Of a stretch of 64,000 bases of DNA, positions 48,177 to 57,068 are shown in pieces. Under the pieces are notes generated by a model. It was not told where the DNA came from, did no database searches, and saw only the letters and a list, made by a program, of their open reading frames with translations. Origin of the DNA: Antarcticibacterium sp. 1MA-6-2 (GTDB lineage Bacteria; Bacteroidota; Bacteroidia; Flavobacteriales; Flavobacteriaceae); assembly GCF_021535135.1 (NCBI RefSeq), contig NZ_CP091036.1, positions 868,001-932,000 of the forward strand, in the 5' to 3' direction. The translations under genes were made by a program, and so were the position numbers. The first letter of the stretch is position 1; every line of letters starts with the position of its first letter.

Positions 48177-49713
48177 TAAAAACGTCTAACAATTCCTTTT
48201 TAGATTGCTCTTCCTGTTGTAGTAAATCGGACAGTTCGCTTTGTAAACCCGCCATTTTGGAGTCAAAATCAACATTCTCATCCCGGTTTACAAATTCAAT
48301 ATATTTACTGGGCACCAGGGAGAAGTCTTTCTTTTCAATATCAACTTTGGTGGCACTGTAACAATATTCCGGAATATCTTTATAATCTGTATTTTCCTGT
48401 TGCCAATCGTGGTAGGTTTTAGCAATATCCTGAATATGTTTTGGGCTAAACTGAATGAATTTTTTCTCAAATGGTTCACCAATCTGCCGTAAATCCAGAA
48501 ACAAAACCTCCTCCTCCCTATCCCGGTAATGGCGTTCCTCATCACCAATAGAACGTGAATGTGCTGTTTTATTCCTATTTAGGATCCAAACGGTTACACT
48601 TATGTTAGTGGTATAAAACATATTTTGTGGTAAAATCACTATAGCTTCCACAAGATTGTTCTCCACCAATTTTCTCCGGATTTTATATTCTTCGCCACCC
48701 CCGGAAAGGGCACCATTTGCTAAGATAAATCCGGCAACACCTTCGTTTGATAGTTTGGAAACCATATTCAGGATCCAACCATAATTTGCATTGCTTTTGG
48801 GAGGTACTTCATAACCCTGCCATCGCGGATCATCAATTAATTCCTGCGGCCCCCGCCAATCTTTTTGATTAAAGGGCGGGTTAGCCATAATATAATCTGC
48901 TTTTAAATCCTTATGCTGGTCGTTGCTAAAGGTATCGGCTGCTTTTTCACCCAGGTTCGCAGATATTCCCCGAATTGCAAGATTCATTTTTGCCAGTTTA
49001 TAAGTAGTATTGGTATATTCCTGACCGTAAATTGAAATCTCCTGTTTGCTCCCGTGGTGGCTTTCGATAAACTTGATGGATTGCACAAACATTCCACCCG
49101 AACCACAAGCCGGGTCATAAATAATCCCTTTATAGGGTTCGATCATTTCAGCAATAAGGTTTACAATACTTTTTGGAGTATAAAATTCCCCCTTTCCTTT
49201 CCCTTCCGCCAAAGCGAATTTAGATAAAAAGTACTCATACACGCGCCCCACAATATCCTGTGATTTGTCCTTTTGGGTGTCTATTTTATTGATGGTATCT
49301 AAAAGCGAAGATAATTTACTTTTGTCCAGACCTAACCGTGAAAAATAATTATCCGGCAATGCACCTTTTAGAGAGGGATTGTTTTTTTCGATCTGGTTCA
49401 AGGCAGTATCAATCTTTAAGGCAATATCGTCTTGTTTTGCATTTTTGATCAGGTAGTTCCAGCGGGAAGTTTCTGCTAAAAAAAAGACGTTCTTCATATT
49501 GTAGAAGTCTTTCATTTCGAGGTATTTTTCTTTCCCTTCGGTTATAAGCTCCTCACGACGTACTTCAAATTTATCACTGGCAAATTTTAAGAAAATAAGC
49601 CCTAGAACCACGTGTTTATATTCTGAAGGTTCGATGGAGCCACGCAATTTATTGGCAGCATCCCACAGGCTTTCTTCAATAGATTTTTCCTTTTTGATTT
49701 TGTCTTTAGCCAT
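48148..49713 (-). CDS. hsdM: Type I restriction-modification DNA methyltransferase subunit M
   Basis: 521 residues: HsdM N-terminal domain (SIEESLWDAANKLRGSIEPS; KHVVLGLIFLKFASDKFE), SAM-binding DPACGSGGMFVQSIKF, catalytic NPPF in YIMANPPFNQKDW, and VILPQNMFYTTNISVTVWIL. It methylates adenine in the site chosen by HsdS. The ATG directly follows the XRE gene's TAA, so translation is coupled. The frame is intact. Confidence 0.95.
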   Translation of the reverse strand: MAKDKIKKEKSIEESLWDAANKLRGSIEPSEYKHVVLGLIFLKFASDKFEVRREELITEGKEKYLEMKDFYNMKNVFFLAETSRWNYLIKNAKQDDIALKIDTALNQIEKNNPSLKGALPDNYFSRLGLDKSKLSSLLDTINKIDTQKDKSQDIVGRVYEYFLSKFALAEGKGKGEFYTPKSIVNLIAEMIEPYKGIIYDPACGSGGMFVQSIKFIESHHGSKQEISIYGQEYTNTTYKLAKMNLAIRGISANLGEKAADTFSNDQHKDLKADYIMANPPFNQKDWRGPQELIDDPRWQGYEVPPKSNANYGWILNMVSKLSNEGVAGFILANGALSGGGEEYKIRRKLVENNLVEAIVILPQNMFYTTNISVTVWILNRNKTAHSRSIGDEERHYRDREEEVLFLDLRQIGEPFEKKFIQFSPKHIQDIAKTYHDWQQENTDYKDIPEYCYSATKVDIEKKDFSLVPSKYIEFVNRDENVDFDSKMAGLQSELSDLLQQEEQSKKELLDVFNELGYAIKL

Positions 49714-49917
49714 TTATGTTTTTAAATCTTTATGTTCCAATAAAAGTTCTTTAGCTTCCACTCCCAGTATTTTCGAAATTCGGTATAAATCTTCCACACT
49801 GGGTTGACGTCTGTTCTGGGCATAGGAATTCACCATATTATAGCTCTTCCCCAATTTTTCCGCCAACCATTTTTGATTGTGATTTTTTTCCTGCAAAACG
49901 GCTTTAATCCGGTTCAT
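49714..49917 (-). CDS. XRE-family HTH regulator of the type I defence operon
   Basis: 67 residues forming a five-helix XRE domain: LQEKNHNQKWLAEKLGKSYN, MVNSYAQNRRQPSVEDLYRI and SKILGVEAKELL. It is the first gene of the operon and abuts hsdM without a gap. Small controller-type proteins like this delay restriction until methylation is complete. The palindrome at 49967-49979 lies 50 bp before its start and is a likely operator. Confidence 0.85.
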   Translation of the reverse strand: MNRIKAVLQEKNHNQKWLAEKLGKSYNMVNSYAQNRRQPSVEDLYRISKILGVEAKELLLEHKDLKT

Positions 49918-50251
49918 CTTATCAGAAGTTTACGAAAGTCCTAATTTATAAAATTTTCTTAAATATCTCATTGAATGAGTATATCGAATATCGTCAAATA
50001 ACCTCCACGACTTTTGAATGGTAAGAAAATGGAGCAGATTATTTTTGGAAAATTTAATAAACCGGAACACACCGAGTCCCGGATCTCATTTCCAAAAGAG
50101 GTTTGTCGAATTTGAAAGCAAATTATTGGGTACAGTTATCACACACAGCACCTTTTGCAAAAGTAATTCTTGATTCCCCAGAGATTCAGGTATTATAAGA
50201 TGTACGCTTGAGGAATTTGATATTTTTTTTTACAGAAGATACAGCGCACAC
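49918..50251. promoter_or_regulatory. Leader of the defence operon with a 13-bp palindrome
   Basis: CTCATT-G-AATGAG (49967-49979) is a perfect palindrome 50 bp upstream of the XRE gene. A 28-residue forward frame (MEQIIFGKFNKPEHTESRIS, 50030) could be a gene remnant but lacks support. Nothing else recognised here. Confidence 0.45.
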
Positions 50252-51073
50252 TTAAAAAAGAGATGTCTGAATTTCAATATCGGGGGTGAAGGTCCCTATA
50301 ATCATAAACGGATTTTTTGACCGATAATGAAACGCCTTGGTAGTGCCCAAGTAGAGATGTAGATCTTTCTTGAGAGCGAAATAATCAAAATATTTTTCTT
50401 TTACTTTTTCAACTGCTATTGCTTCATTTCCTTCTGCGGCTGCCAATGTATTTCTGTAAAGCTGGCCTATCTCCCAATCTTCTATCATCATAGTACTGGA
50501 AACACCATTTACATCTTCAATTACATAAGAAAATTTATAAGGAAGTTTCTCTACAATTTCAAAGGGCAATTCTTCCATGTCAAAGAGATTACCCTGATCA
50601 TTCAGGGCTTTTAACTGGGCAACTTTTTTCTTATCCCAATTTGAAGCAACTTTTTCAATTTTAAAATCGGTTACTTTTGTTGGCTTGAAAACAGCCAATG
50701 AAGTACAAACATTTTTATCATGAGCTTCCGCTATTAGTTTCTTAATATCTGTATGGATATTATTGAATACAATTTGCTTTCTTTTAAACCAATTACCTTT
50801 TGTGTCAATTGTATTCAAGAGCGTAATAGGCGTATCAATAGTGGCAGGACGAAAACTTTCTGGTCTAAAATCCTTATCATTCTTTACAATCTCCAATTCT
50901 ATCCATTGATACTTTTTATATTTTTCTTCATTTTTAAGTTTCCTGAAGGGTATTGGATATAATCTTATCCAAGTTCCATCTTCCAGAAATCCGGCAGTAC
51001 AAACGAGTTCTCCATATGTAGCAGAAAGGGAAGGATAAGTCTTTACAGTGATAAGTATTTTGGTAAGGGCCAT
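50252..51073 (-). CDS. Hypothetical protein paired with the DUF488 protein
   Basis: 273 residues: KILITVKTYPSLSATYGELV, CTAGFLEDGTWIRLYPIPFR, KYKKYQWIELEIVKNDKDFR and a C-terminal part with DLHLYLGTTKAFHYRSKNPF. The beta-rich start with WIRLYP recalls small-molecule or nucleic-acid binding domains, but I recognise no family. It lies 4 bp after the DUF488 gene and likely works with it. The pair sits beside the type I defence operon, so a defence role is possible (inference). Confidence 0.6.
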   Translation of the reverse strand: MALTKILITVKTYPSLSATYGELVCTAGFLEDGTWIRLYPIPFRKLKNEEKYKKYQWIELEIVKNDKDFRPESFRPATIDTPITLLNTIDTKGNWFKRKQIVFNNIHTDIKKLIAEAHDKNVCTSLAVFKPTKVTDFKIEKVASNWDKKKVAQLKALNDQGNLFDMEELPFEIVEKLPYKFSYVIEDVNGVSSTMMIEDWEIGQLYRNTLAAAEGNEAIAVEKVKEKYFDYFALKKDLHLYLGTTKAFHYRSKNPFMIIGTFTPDIEIQTSLF

Positions 51074-51077
51074 TAAT

Positions 51078-51962
51078 CTATATATGCAATAGTTCGTACT
51101 TAAAGTTTGGAGAAAGCTTTATTTTTTCTGCAAGATGAGTTCTGTGACATTGACAATGATCTGCTTCAAAACAGGTAAGGGCAATACGTCCATGTTTTTC
51201 CAGAAGTGACAAAATCTGTTCCTGATTCTCAACCGTTTCAGTTAGAACCGTCGCTTTATACTCTTCGAATAACATATCATAATCAGATTGAATTTTTAAT
51301 TCTCGCCTTTTACTTGAATCAATTCCAACTTCAGGAATATGAATATAACCTATACCTAATCTATGACAGAAACCGCTTAATAATTTTTTACTAAAACCAT
51401 ATTTTTGGCTTAAGGGATTACGTCTAACATCAACTAATAGATGAACATTATTCCTTATTAATCTGTTCAAGTATTCTTCAAGCGATATACCCTGATAACC
51501 GATTGTAAATAAAACTGTACTTTCCTCAGTAGCACGCGCTGACAAAACTTTTTCAAAAAATTTCTCAGGAAGAATTTTTTCGGCTATTACACTCTTAGTG
51601 GCATAGTAAGGAAAATTGAGGTAAGTATGTTTTGTAATCACCTCTGTATTCATTTTACCGTAAAGTTCAAAAGTTTCATTGACAAGTTCTTGGTCGCTTG
51701 CTTTCAACTCCTTATAGTAATTCTTTTTGATATTAAGAGTATAACTTTTTTCGGCTGTAACCAACCAGTTATGCTTAACCATTGCAACAAGATCTGCTTT
51801 TAAAGAATAAGAATAACATCCAAATCTATAAGGCACAAATTCGTAGTCGGGTTCTTTTTTCATCTGAGTCAACAAAAACATAAGTTTCTGAAGGCGTGTA
51901 CTTTCCAATCCTTCTTTGAACTTCTCCAACAACGCAAAAACTATTTTTCTTCTATAAAACAT
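51078..51962 (-). CDS. DUF488-domain protein with N-terminal SocA/DUF4065-like domain
   Basis: 294 residues. The N-terminal third (FKEGLESTRLQKLMFLLTQM; YGMN-like YELYGKM region; PYRFGCYSYSLKADL) resembles the SocA/Panacea (DUF4065) fold. From about residue 150 the DUF488 domain follows: LFTIGYQGISLEEYLNRLI, HLLVDVRRNPLSQKYGFSKK, LGIGYIHIPEVGI and CFEADHCQCHRTHLAEKI, with the conserved Cys/His set. DUF488 proteins are found in defence and DNA-modification contexts without a settled activity. Coupled to the next gene. Confidence 0.7.
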   Translation of the reverse strand: MFYRRKIVFALLEKFKEGLESTRLQKLMFLLTQMKKEPDYEFVPYRFGCYSYSLKADLVAMVKHNWLVTAEKSYTLNIKKNYYKELKASDQELVNETFELYGKMNTEVITKHTYLNFPYYATKSVIAEKILPEKFFEKVLSARATEESTVLFTIGYQGISLEEYLNRLIRNNVHLLVDVRRNPLSQKYGFSKKLLSGFCHRLGIGYIHIPEVGIDSSKRRELKIQSDYDMLFEEYKATVLTETVENQEQILSLLEKHGRIALTCFEADHCQCHRTHLAEKIKLSPNFKYELLHI

Positions 51963-52075
51963 CTTGTAAAATTACCGAATATAAAAACCTTGTAATAATT
52001 TTTTCGCACTTATCCACAATACAATCATCAAATCTACTGTCTTCTTATTAAGCTGGATAATTTTGGGTTATTTTT

Positions 52076-53660
52076 TTAATCAAAAATAGATCTTGCTTCA
52101 CCATAGATCCTGTCAAAGTTAGCTTCTAAATCAGCTTTAATAAACATCTTTGTCTCTTGTGGAAGCTCCCTTTCAATTTCTGACAACTTAAACTGTACCT
52201 TTTTATCCTCCCCATCCGCATAGGTAATAAATTCACCCTGCCTTAATCGGAAAAAGGCATCTGCCCTTATTTTCGGGATTTCACGTTCCCCGGTAGTAAT
52301 GCGAGTATCAAAATCAAGACTGTAACCACGGTTGATACTGGTTGTTTCCTTTTTGACGATCTCAAAAAAGCGTTCATAATATTTAGCGGTGTCCGGGTCA
52401 TTGACCTTCCCAAAGAACTGATATGAAAGGTTACTTAAAATAGCTTTACTGGCCTTATCACCATACATCATATCGTTCTGGATCTTGTCCTGCATGACGT
52501 AAACAGTTGCTATATCATAACTTCTTAAAGTAGCCGGAATGCGGTGCATATTCAATAACCGAATGGTTGGTGCTTCTTCCATTAAAAGAAAGGAAGAATT
52601 TGAATTACGCACACTCATTTGCTTTGTAATCGTATGGATTATGGTGGCAATCATTAAGCGAATAAGAGGTCTCAAATTTAGGATTGTTCACTACTGAAAT
52701 CACAGCAGGATTTTCTGGACTATTAATGTTTAATGGCACTTCATCTGCAGAAAGGGCCATAAAAATATTTTGTGTGCTTATGCGTTTCAGAACATTGGCC
52801 AGGGTACTTTTCACTCCTGCGGTCTGTCTTTCGGAATCTTTGCCGCTAATGAAAGCATCTGCCATGGCTCTGGAGGTGGTATTGGTCTCTAAAAACTTTA
52901 TGAGACTATCCGTGTCCAAATATTGATAGATGGCGATTAGATGGGGTAAGGTGCAGAATTTAGGATAGGATGTTTTCAGTTTCCAAATCAATCCGCCTAT
53001 CAAACCTTCAGCTGCATCGTTAAAAAATTTCGAGGTTCCCGTGGTTCCCGATTCCCGCTGTTCCAGAAGATTTTCAATAAGTACCCGGGAAATTTCATTT
53101 ACACTTTCTTCGTTTTCGAGATACCGGGGTGCAATGGGGTTTACCCTATGAATAATTTTGTCAAAGGAGATTATACGAAAAGGAATATCCGAATTTTTAA
53201 ATAACGGGTACGCCATTTCGGTAAGTTCAAAATCCTTATAATCGTGAATAACCCCACAGAAATCATGTTCCTGGAAATGTTTTAAAAATCCGTAAACGAC
53301 GCTTTCGGTTTTTCCACTTCCGGCAGACCCAATAATGGATGCACCACGTTTGATGTTTTCAATTTTAAAACTTTTCTTGTCTGTTTTAAAAGTTACCCGA
53401 TATTTTTCAGAGGTATTTTGCTTTAAATCCGGTTTATGCAGAAAAACGTAAAATACCGTATTGACCAACAATAAAGGACAACCTAAATAAAGTAGTGCTT
53501 TTATCGTATTATGCGGATAATACAAATAGGCTATCAGTCCCAAAAGCAGCACAGTATTTATGAAAAAGGCATATTTGGAAATCCGATATAGTCCATAAAA
53601 TACTGAAGCTGTCAAAACGATAATTAAGAGTATATGTAGGGGATTGGTTAGTTGCATCAT
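52076..53660 (-). pseudogene. Type IV coupling protein (VirD4/MobC-like), one frame break
   Basis: About 525 residues. Three N-terminal membrane segments (LHILLIIVLTASVFYGLYRI; INTVLLLGLIAYLYY; LLYLGCPLLLVNTVFYVFL), Walker A GASIIGSAGSGKTESVVYGF, Walker B FLLMEEAPTIRLLNMHRIPA, and an end rich in charged residues. The frame breaks near 52650. Coupling proteins bind the relaxosome and feed DNA into the mating channel. It is 10 bp downstream of the relaxase gene on the reverse strand, opposite to the tra operon. Confidence 0.82.
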
Positions 53661-53670
53661 TGTTTTTCCT

Positions 53671-54725
53671 TTAGATACCTATTGAACTTGATTTAATAGC
53701 CACTTCCACACCACGGCGCAGGCGGTTGAATATTTTCATTGCCAGTTGTGCCTGTGTAACCGGAATACTTGGTAGCATTGGAACACCACTTTCCTTCATA
53801 ATTTTAAAAGCAATCGCCCTTTCATTGGTGGGCAATTTCATCAGCGATGCAAAATATATTTTAGGATTTTTGATGAAATCCTTTCGGGCCTTATAGGTCT
53901 CGGCAAAGTTTCTTTGATAGACAAAAGTCCTGTCAAAGGTCTTTTCTGCCCGGTCAAAAAATTGATCACGGTCAAAGCCCCGTTTTACATTCTTACCATG
54001 CATCTGGACTTCCGAGGCCTTATGCTTGCTCCCAGGAGAAAGACTGAAAGTATTGGATGCATCCTTTCTGCTTACGATGATATGGATATGGCTTTGATTT
54101 CCTGCCTTTGGCATCCCCTGGACAATTCGCTTCCCGTCCTGTTGGTGCGGAGCTTCCTTTTCCAATCGGTCAATTTTATTCTGCAATAGTTTGATATTGC
54201 CTTCAGCTCGCCCCTCTTTAATGTTTCTGATTTCTGTTTTGAGCTGCAATATTTTGGTAGCAAAGGGTTGGTTTTCCCTAATCTGCCAGTCCGTTCCCTT
54301 AAAAGTTCGTTGGTGTTCTATTTTGGCGTAATATTTAATATCATCGATGCTAATCGGTCTTCCGTTGATTTCCCGATTGAAGGAAGCCACGTAGTCCTTC
54401 ATCAGTTCTCGGGTGTATCTTTTTAGATCCTCGCTGTTGTTCTGTAATAAGTTCAGTTCGTATTTGGAAGGGCTGACCGTAATCGAATAGAATTTCGGTT
54501 CTGTCTTTTTGAGTTTGGCACCATTTCCATCAATTTCCTTTACAACTTCATCCGCTGATATTTCAACATCATATTGATTGAAAAAATGTTCCATACCTGC
54601 CTTGCTTAAGCAGGCAGGGCTCCCTGTTCCAGATCCTGGTTTTCCTTCTCCAGGTAGCCCACAAAATCCGCTGAACTTTGCGAGTAATTGTTCCCTAATT
54701 TTTGAGGTGTGATGGTAATGTACAT
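53671..54725 (-). pseudogene. mobB: Relaxase (MobB, DUF5712-like), frame break in a palindromic insert
   Basis: Reading from ATG 54725 gives MYITITPQKLGNNYSQSSAD and FVGYLEKENQDLEQG, the standard start of this relaxase family. Then an imperfect palindrome (54597-54619, CCTGCCTT-GCTTAAGC-AGGCAGG) shifts the frame, after which MEHFFNQYDVEISADEVVKE continues normally. The histidine motif is HIHIIVSRKDASN (about residue 240). The enzyme nicks oriT and pilots the strand. The palindrome with GCTTAAGC matches the CCGG-linked lesions seen elsewhere. An ORF starting at 54795 in the wrong frame was rejected. Confidence 0.8.
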
Positions 54726-54736
54726 AGCTCAAAAAT

Positions 54737-55117
54737 TTACAGTTCATTCTTATTATTTTGCTTTTCCTGAAAACGTACCTCCTTCTTCTCTTCAATAATT
54801 TTCTTTTCCAAAATCAACGGTTTCTTTTTAGGTTCTTCGGTTTGAAAAAGGGATTCCAACATTGCGACGGTGGGTTTGGTCTGGCTCTTTTCCATATCCC
54901 TCATAATGGCAATCACCGCATTTATACGTTTCTTTAAAGAAGCTTCGATTGTCCTTCCCGTAGGCCCCAATTTTTCCTTTGGGGAAATTTCGTTGTAGAA
55001 GAAAAAATCGAGCATTGTTGCCATTGCCTCGGTGTGGGATTTGAAGTGTGTCCTTGAAAATTCCTGAAAACGTTTTGCCGTTTCCTTTTTGAACCTGATG
55101 CCGATAAATGAGTCCAT
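54737..55117 (-). CDS. bfmA: BfmA/BtgA-family mobilization protein
   Basis: 126 residues: FIGIRFKKETAKRFQEFSRT, FKSHTEAMATMLDFFFYNEI (ribbon-helix-helix-like) and a C-terminal charged tail (EEPKKKPLILEKKIIEEKKE). These accessory proteins bind oriT and help the relaxase. It starts 11 bp upstream of the relaxase start, and a candidate oriT lies just upstream. Confidence 0.8.
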   Translation of the reverse strand: MDSFIGIRFKKETAKRFQEFSRTHFKSHTEAMATMLDFFFYNEISPKEKLGPTGRTIEASLKKRINAVIAIMRDMEKSQTKPTVAMLESLFQTEEPKKKPLILEKKIIEEKKEVRFQEKQNNKNEL

Positions 55118-55240
55118 AATTGGCCGATTTGTCGCAAATCCTCCCCTAAAAATGGGCGTTCACAGGGCATTTGTCGCAAATTGTGAAAGGTCGGGAATTT
55201 TTTATTTTTTCAAGTTGCTGAATATCAGCATTTTGAAAAT

Positions 55241-55310
55241 GAAAAGGAGTGCTTAACATCGCATCGCGTGTTACCCTCTTGCTACTCCTTTTCGTTCGCC
55301 ACAGGCGAAC
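55241..55310. other. Candidate origin of transfer (oriT)
   Basis: Upstream of bfmA: a 10-bp perfect inverted repeat GAAAAGGAGT (55241-55250) / ACTCCTTTTC (55284-55293) separated by 33 bp, followed at once by the hairpin GTTCGCC-ACA-GGCGAAC (55294-55310). Long inverted repeats with a GC-rich intervening segment next to relaxosome genes are typical of oriT. The nick site cannot be placed. The rest of 55118-55503 shows no convincing gene. Confidence 0.5.
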
Positions 55311-55503
55311 AAAAATTCCGTACAATTTAGTCAAAAGCCAATTGCCAGTTTCAGGGAAATAATTTCCTGTTATGTATTTTTTTGATGGGTACGGTTATCA
55401 GCGAAAGTCAAAAAATGGATAACCCTACGTAAAATTAAATGCTGGAATTCAGCATAATAAAGATAATGATTTTTATTGAACTGAAGACAATTGAACAGAA
55501 AAA

Positions 55504-55525
55504 CACCTCCAAAAATTTGGAGGTG
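55504..55525. terminator. Strong hairpin terminator (CACCTCCAAA-AA-TTTGGAGGTG)
   Basis: Ten-base-pair perfect arms with a 2-nt loop, between the oriT region and the small hypothetical gene at 55548; it can end transcription in either direction. Confidence 0.65.
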
Positions 55526-55547
55526 CTGGACTATAAAGTTTAGATAA

Positions 55548-55745
55548 TCAGATGTTGAATATGAAAGTATAGGAATATAAATTTCGCAATGCTTCTTCCT
55601 CTACCATCGTCTCAAAGCAGGTATAATTTTCTCTTACGTACGTGCGGATATCATTCCCAAATTTTCGTTCCACATCCTTTTTGGAATTCTCCAAAAGTCG
55701 GTTTTGGGCTTCTTCGGTCAGGTCTGAAAAATTAAGATAAATCAT
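55548..55745 (-). CDS. Small conserved hypothetical protein of the mobilization region
   Basis: 65 residues: MIYLNFSDLTEEAQNRLLEN, SKKDVERKFGNDIRTYVREN and TMVEEEALRNLYSYTF. Mostly helical and acidic. It lies downstream of the RadC-like gene (11-bp gap). Proteins starting with this IYLNFSDLTEEAQNRL pattern are common beside ssb and radC in Bacteroidota ICEs (from memory); no function known. Confidence 0.6.
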   Translation of the reverse strand: MIYLNFSDLTEEAQNRLLENSKKDVERKFGNDIRTYVRENYTCFETMVEEEALRNLYSYTFIFNI

Positions 55746-55756
55746 AAGCTTTCCAT

Positions 55757-56204
55757 TTAAAGGATTCCTTCATCTGCAAAACTGAAATAATTTCCATCAG
55801 GTATCAGGATCAAATGGTCCAATACCTTAATATCAAATAATTCCCCTGCCTTTTTAATTTTTTGGGTCAGCCGTTTATCGGGTTCACTCGGTATCAAGGT
55901 TCCGCTCGGATGGTTATGAGCAAGGATTACTGCCGTGGTAAGGCTTTTGAGTACTACGGCAAAGAGTATCCTTAAGTCTACCAGGTGCTATAATGCCGCC
56001 TGTGGATACTTCATAAATACCTTTTACTTTATTGGCATTGTTCAGTAGCATCACTTTAAAGGTTTCGTGCAGTTCGATATTGTTTTTGTTCCATTGTCCG
56101 TAAAGGAGTTCGGCTGCATTTTGTGAGGAAGTTATTTTGGGAAGCTGATTTGTTTTAAGGTTTCCACTATAACTTATTGCGATTTCATTAACTTGTGCTT
56201 TCAT
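55757..56204 (-). pseudogene. RadC/JAB-domain protein (frame break)
   Basis: The start (SAAELLYGQWNKNNIELHET; FKVMLLNNANKVKGIYEVST) and, after a break near 55985, LRILFAVVLKSLTTAVILAH and NHPSGTLIPSEPDKRLTQKI with the JAB metal motif HxHPSG, then ELFDIKVLDHLILIPDGNYF. This is the RadC-type JAB domain found on many ICEs and plasmids. About 150 residues repaired. The break lies at ATTATAGCACC, where the GG-I-x-G consensus would require a CCGG-containing codon pair. Confidence 0.78.
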
Positions 56205-56277
56205 TTTGATTTCTTTTAAGGAATTGATAATGAAAAGAGGGCGGTACTTTCCACAGAGACGCCCTCTTTGTTTTAAT

Positions 56278-56634
56278 TTACTCGGCTGAAGTATTGCCGT
56301 TCTTTACGCCTAACAAAAGGATTTCATTGGCTTCCACTTCGGTAACATAGCGTTTAATGCCATCGTTATCCTCGTAACTACGGGATTTCAATTTTCCGCT
56401 AACTCCAATTTCCTTACCCTTTCCTGCATACTTCTCGATGATTTCTGCAGTTTTTCCCCAGGCGACTACGGTATGCCATTCCGTATTTTGCACTTTTTCG
56501 CCCTTCTCGTTTTTGTAATACTCGTTGGTGGCAAGTGAAAAACGGGCTACTTTTTTACCGTTTTCAAGGTTGGTAATGGTTGGTTCCTGACCAACGTTTC
56601 CAATTAGCTGTACGTGATTTTTGATAGTACTCAT
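56278..56634 (-). CDS. ssb: Single-stranded DNA-binding protein
   Basis: 118 residues: the OB-fold start NHVQLIGNVGQEPTITNLEN, GKKVARFSLATNEYYKNEKG, QNTEWHTVVAWGKTAEIIEK and KEIGVSGKLKSRSYEDNDGI. It lacks the usual acidic C-terminal DDDIPF tail, as many element-borne SSBs do. It coats transferred single-stranded DNA after conjugation. Confidence 0.92.
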   Translation of the reverse strand: MSTIKNHVQLIGNVGQEPTITNLENGKKVARFSLATNEYYKNEKGEKVQNTEWHTVVAWGKTAEIIEKYAGKGKEIGVSGKLKSRSYEDNDGIKRYVTEVEANEILLLGVKNGNTSAE

Positions 56635-56885
56635 AATAAAAGAATTAAAGATTAATTAATAGACTACCTGAACCTTTCAGGCAGTTTTCGTTTATATTTT
56701 TTTGAAGCGATTTACTTATTGTATCCTGAGCGTTTTCCCTTTTTTGTTTTTTTGGCCCCACTTCCTTTCTGATGTTTTTGTACGATTTCATAATGTTCAT
56801 TTTTGATTTACTTCCCGTAGTGCCGTCGCTGTTACCTCGTACGTTTGTAATTCATTAAGGTTCTTTTAGTTTCTTTGGAGAAAAA

Positions 56886-57068
56886 GGCAGTGGGAATAGG
56901 AGATATAGCTGTTACCAGGTAGTCCGTGAGATATACCGTAAAAAAGACACATACCCTGTTCCCATTCGTTTCTCAGAATCTGGGCAGTACTTAGGGAGCT
57001 TTTATGCATCCCGCGTAAAGACGAGAATAGATCATAAGAAGCTTCCTGCCTCATTAAATCCTAGTATT
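56886..57068 (+). ncRNA. Probable IS110 bridge RNA (two bulged stem-loops)
   Basis: Upstream of the IS110 transposase: stem-loop 1 pairs TGGGAA (56891-56896) with TTCCCA (56959-56964) around an internal-loop region. Stem-loop 2 pairs GGCAG (56983-56987) with CTGCC (57046-57050), and GGAGCTTTTATG with CATAAGAAGCTTCC inside it. Two consecutive stems with internal loops before the CDS match the bridge-RNA architecture of IS110-type recombinases (target-binding and donor-binding loops). Loop guides and exact ends are not resolved. 56635-56885 holds no gene. Confidence 0.55.

Noticed and set aside
50030..50116. 28-residue forward frame between the XRE and DUF488-partner genes
   Set aside because: Too short, no partner or motif; possibly a remnant.
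54725..54795. Relaxase starting at 54795
   Set aside because: Uses the wrong frame; the true start MYITIT at 54725 is in the next frame and matches the relaxase family before the palindromic break.
55118..55334. Reverse-strand 62-residue frame upstream of bfmA
   Set aside because: It crosses the candidate oriT inverted repeats and has no protein-like features.
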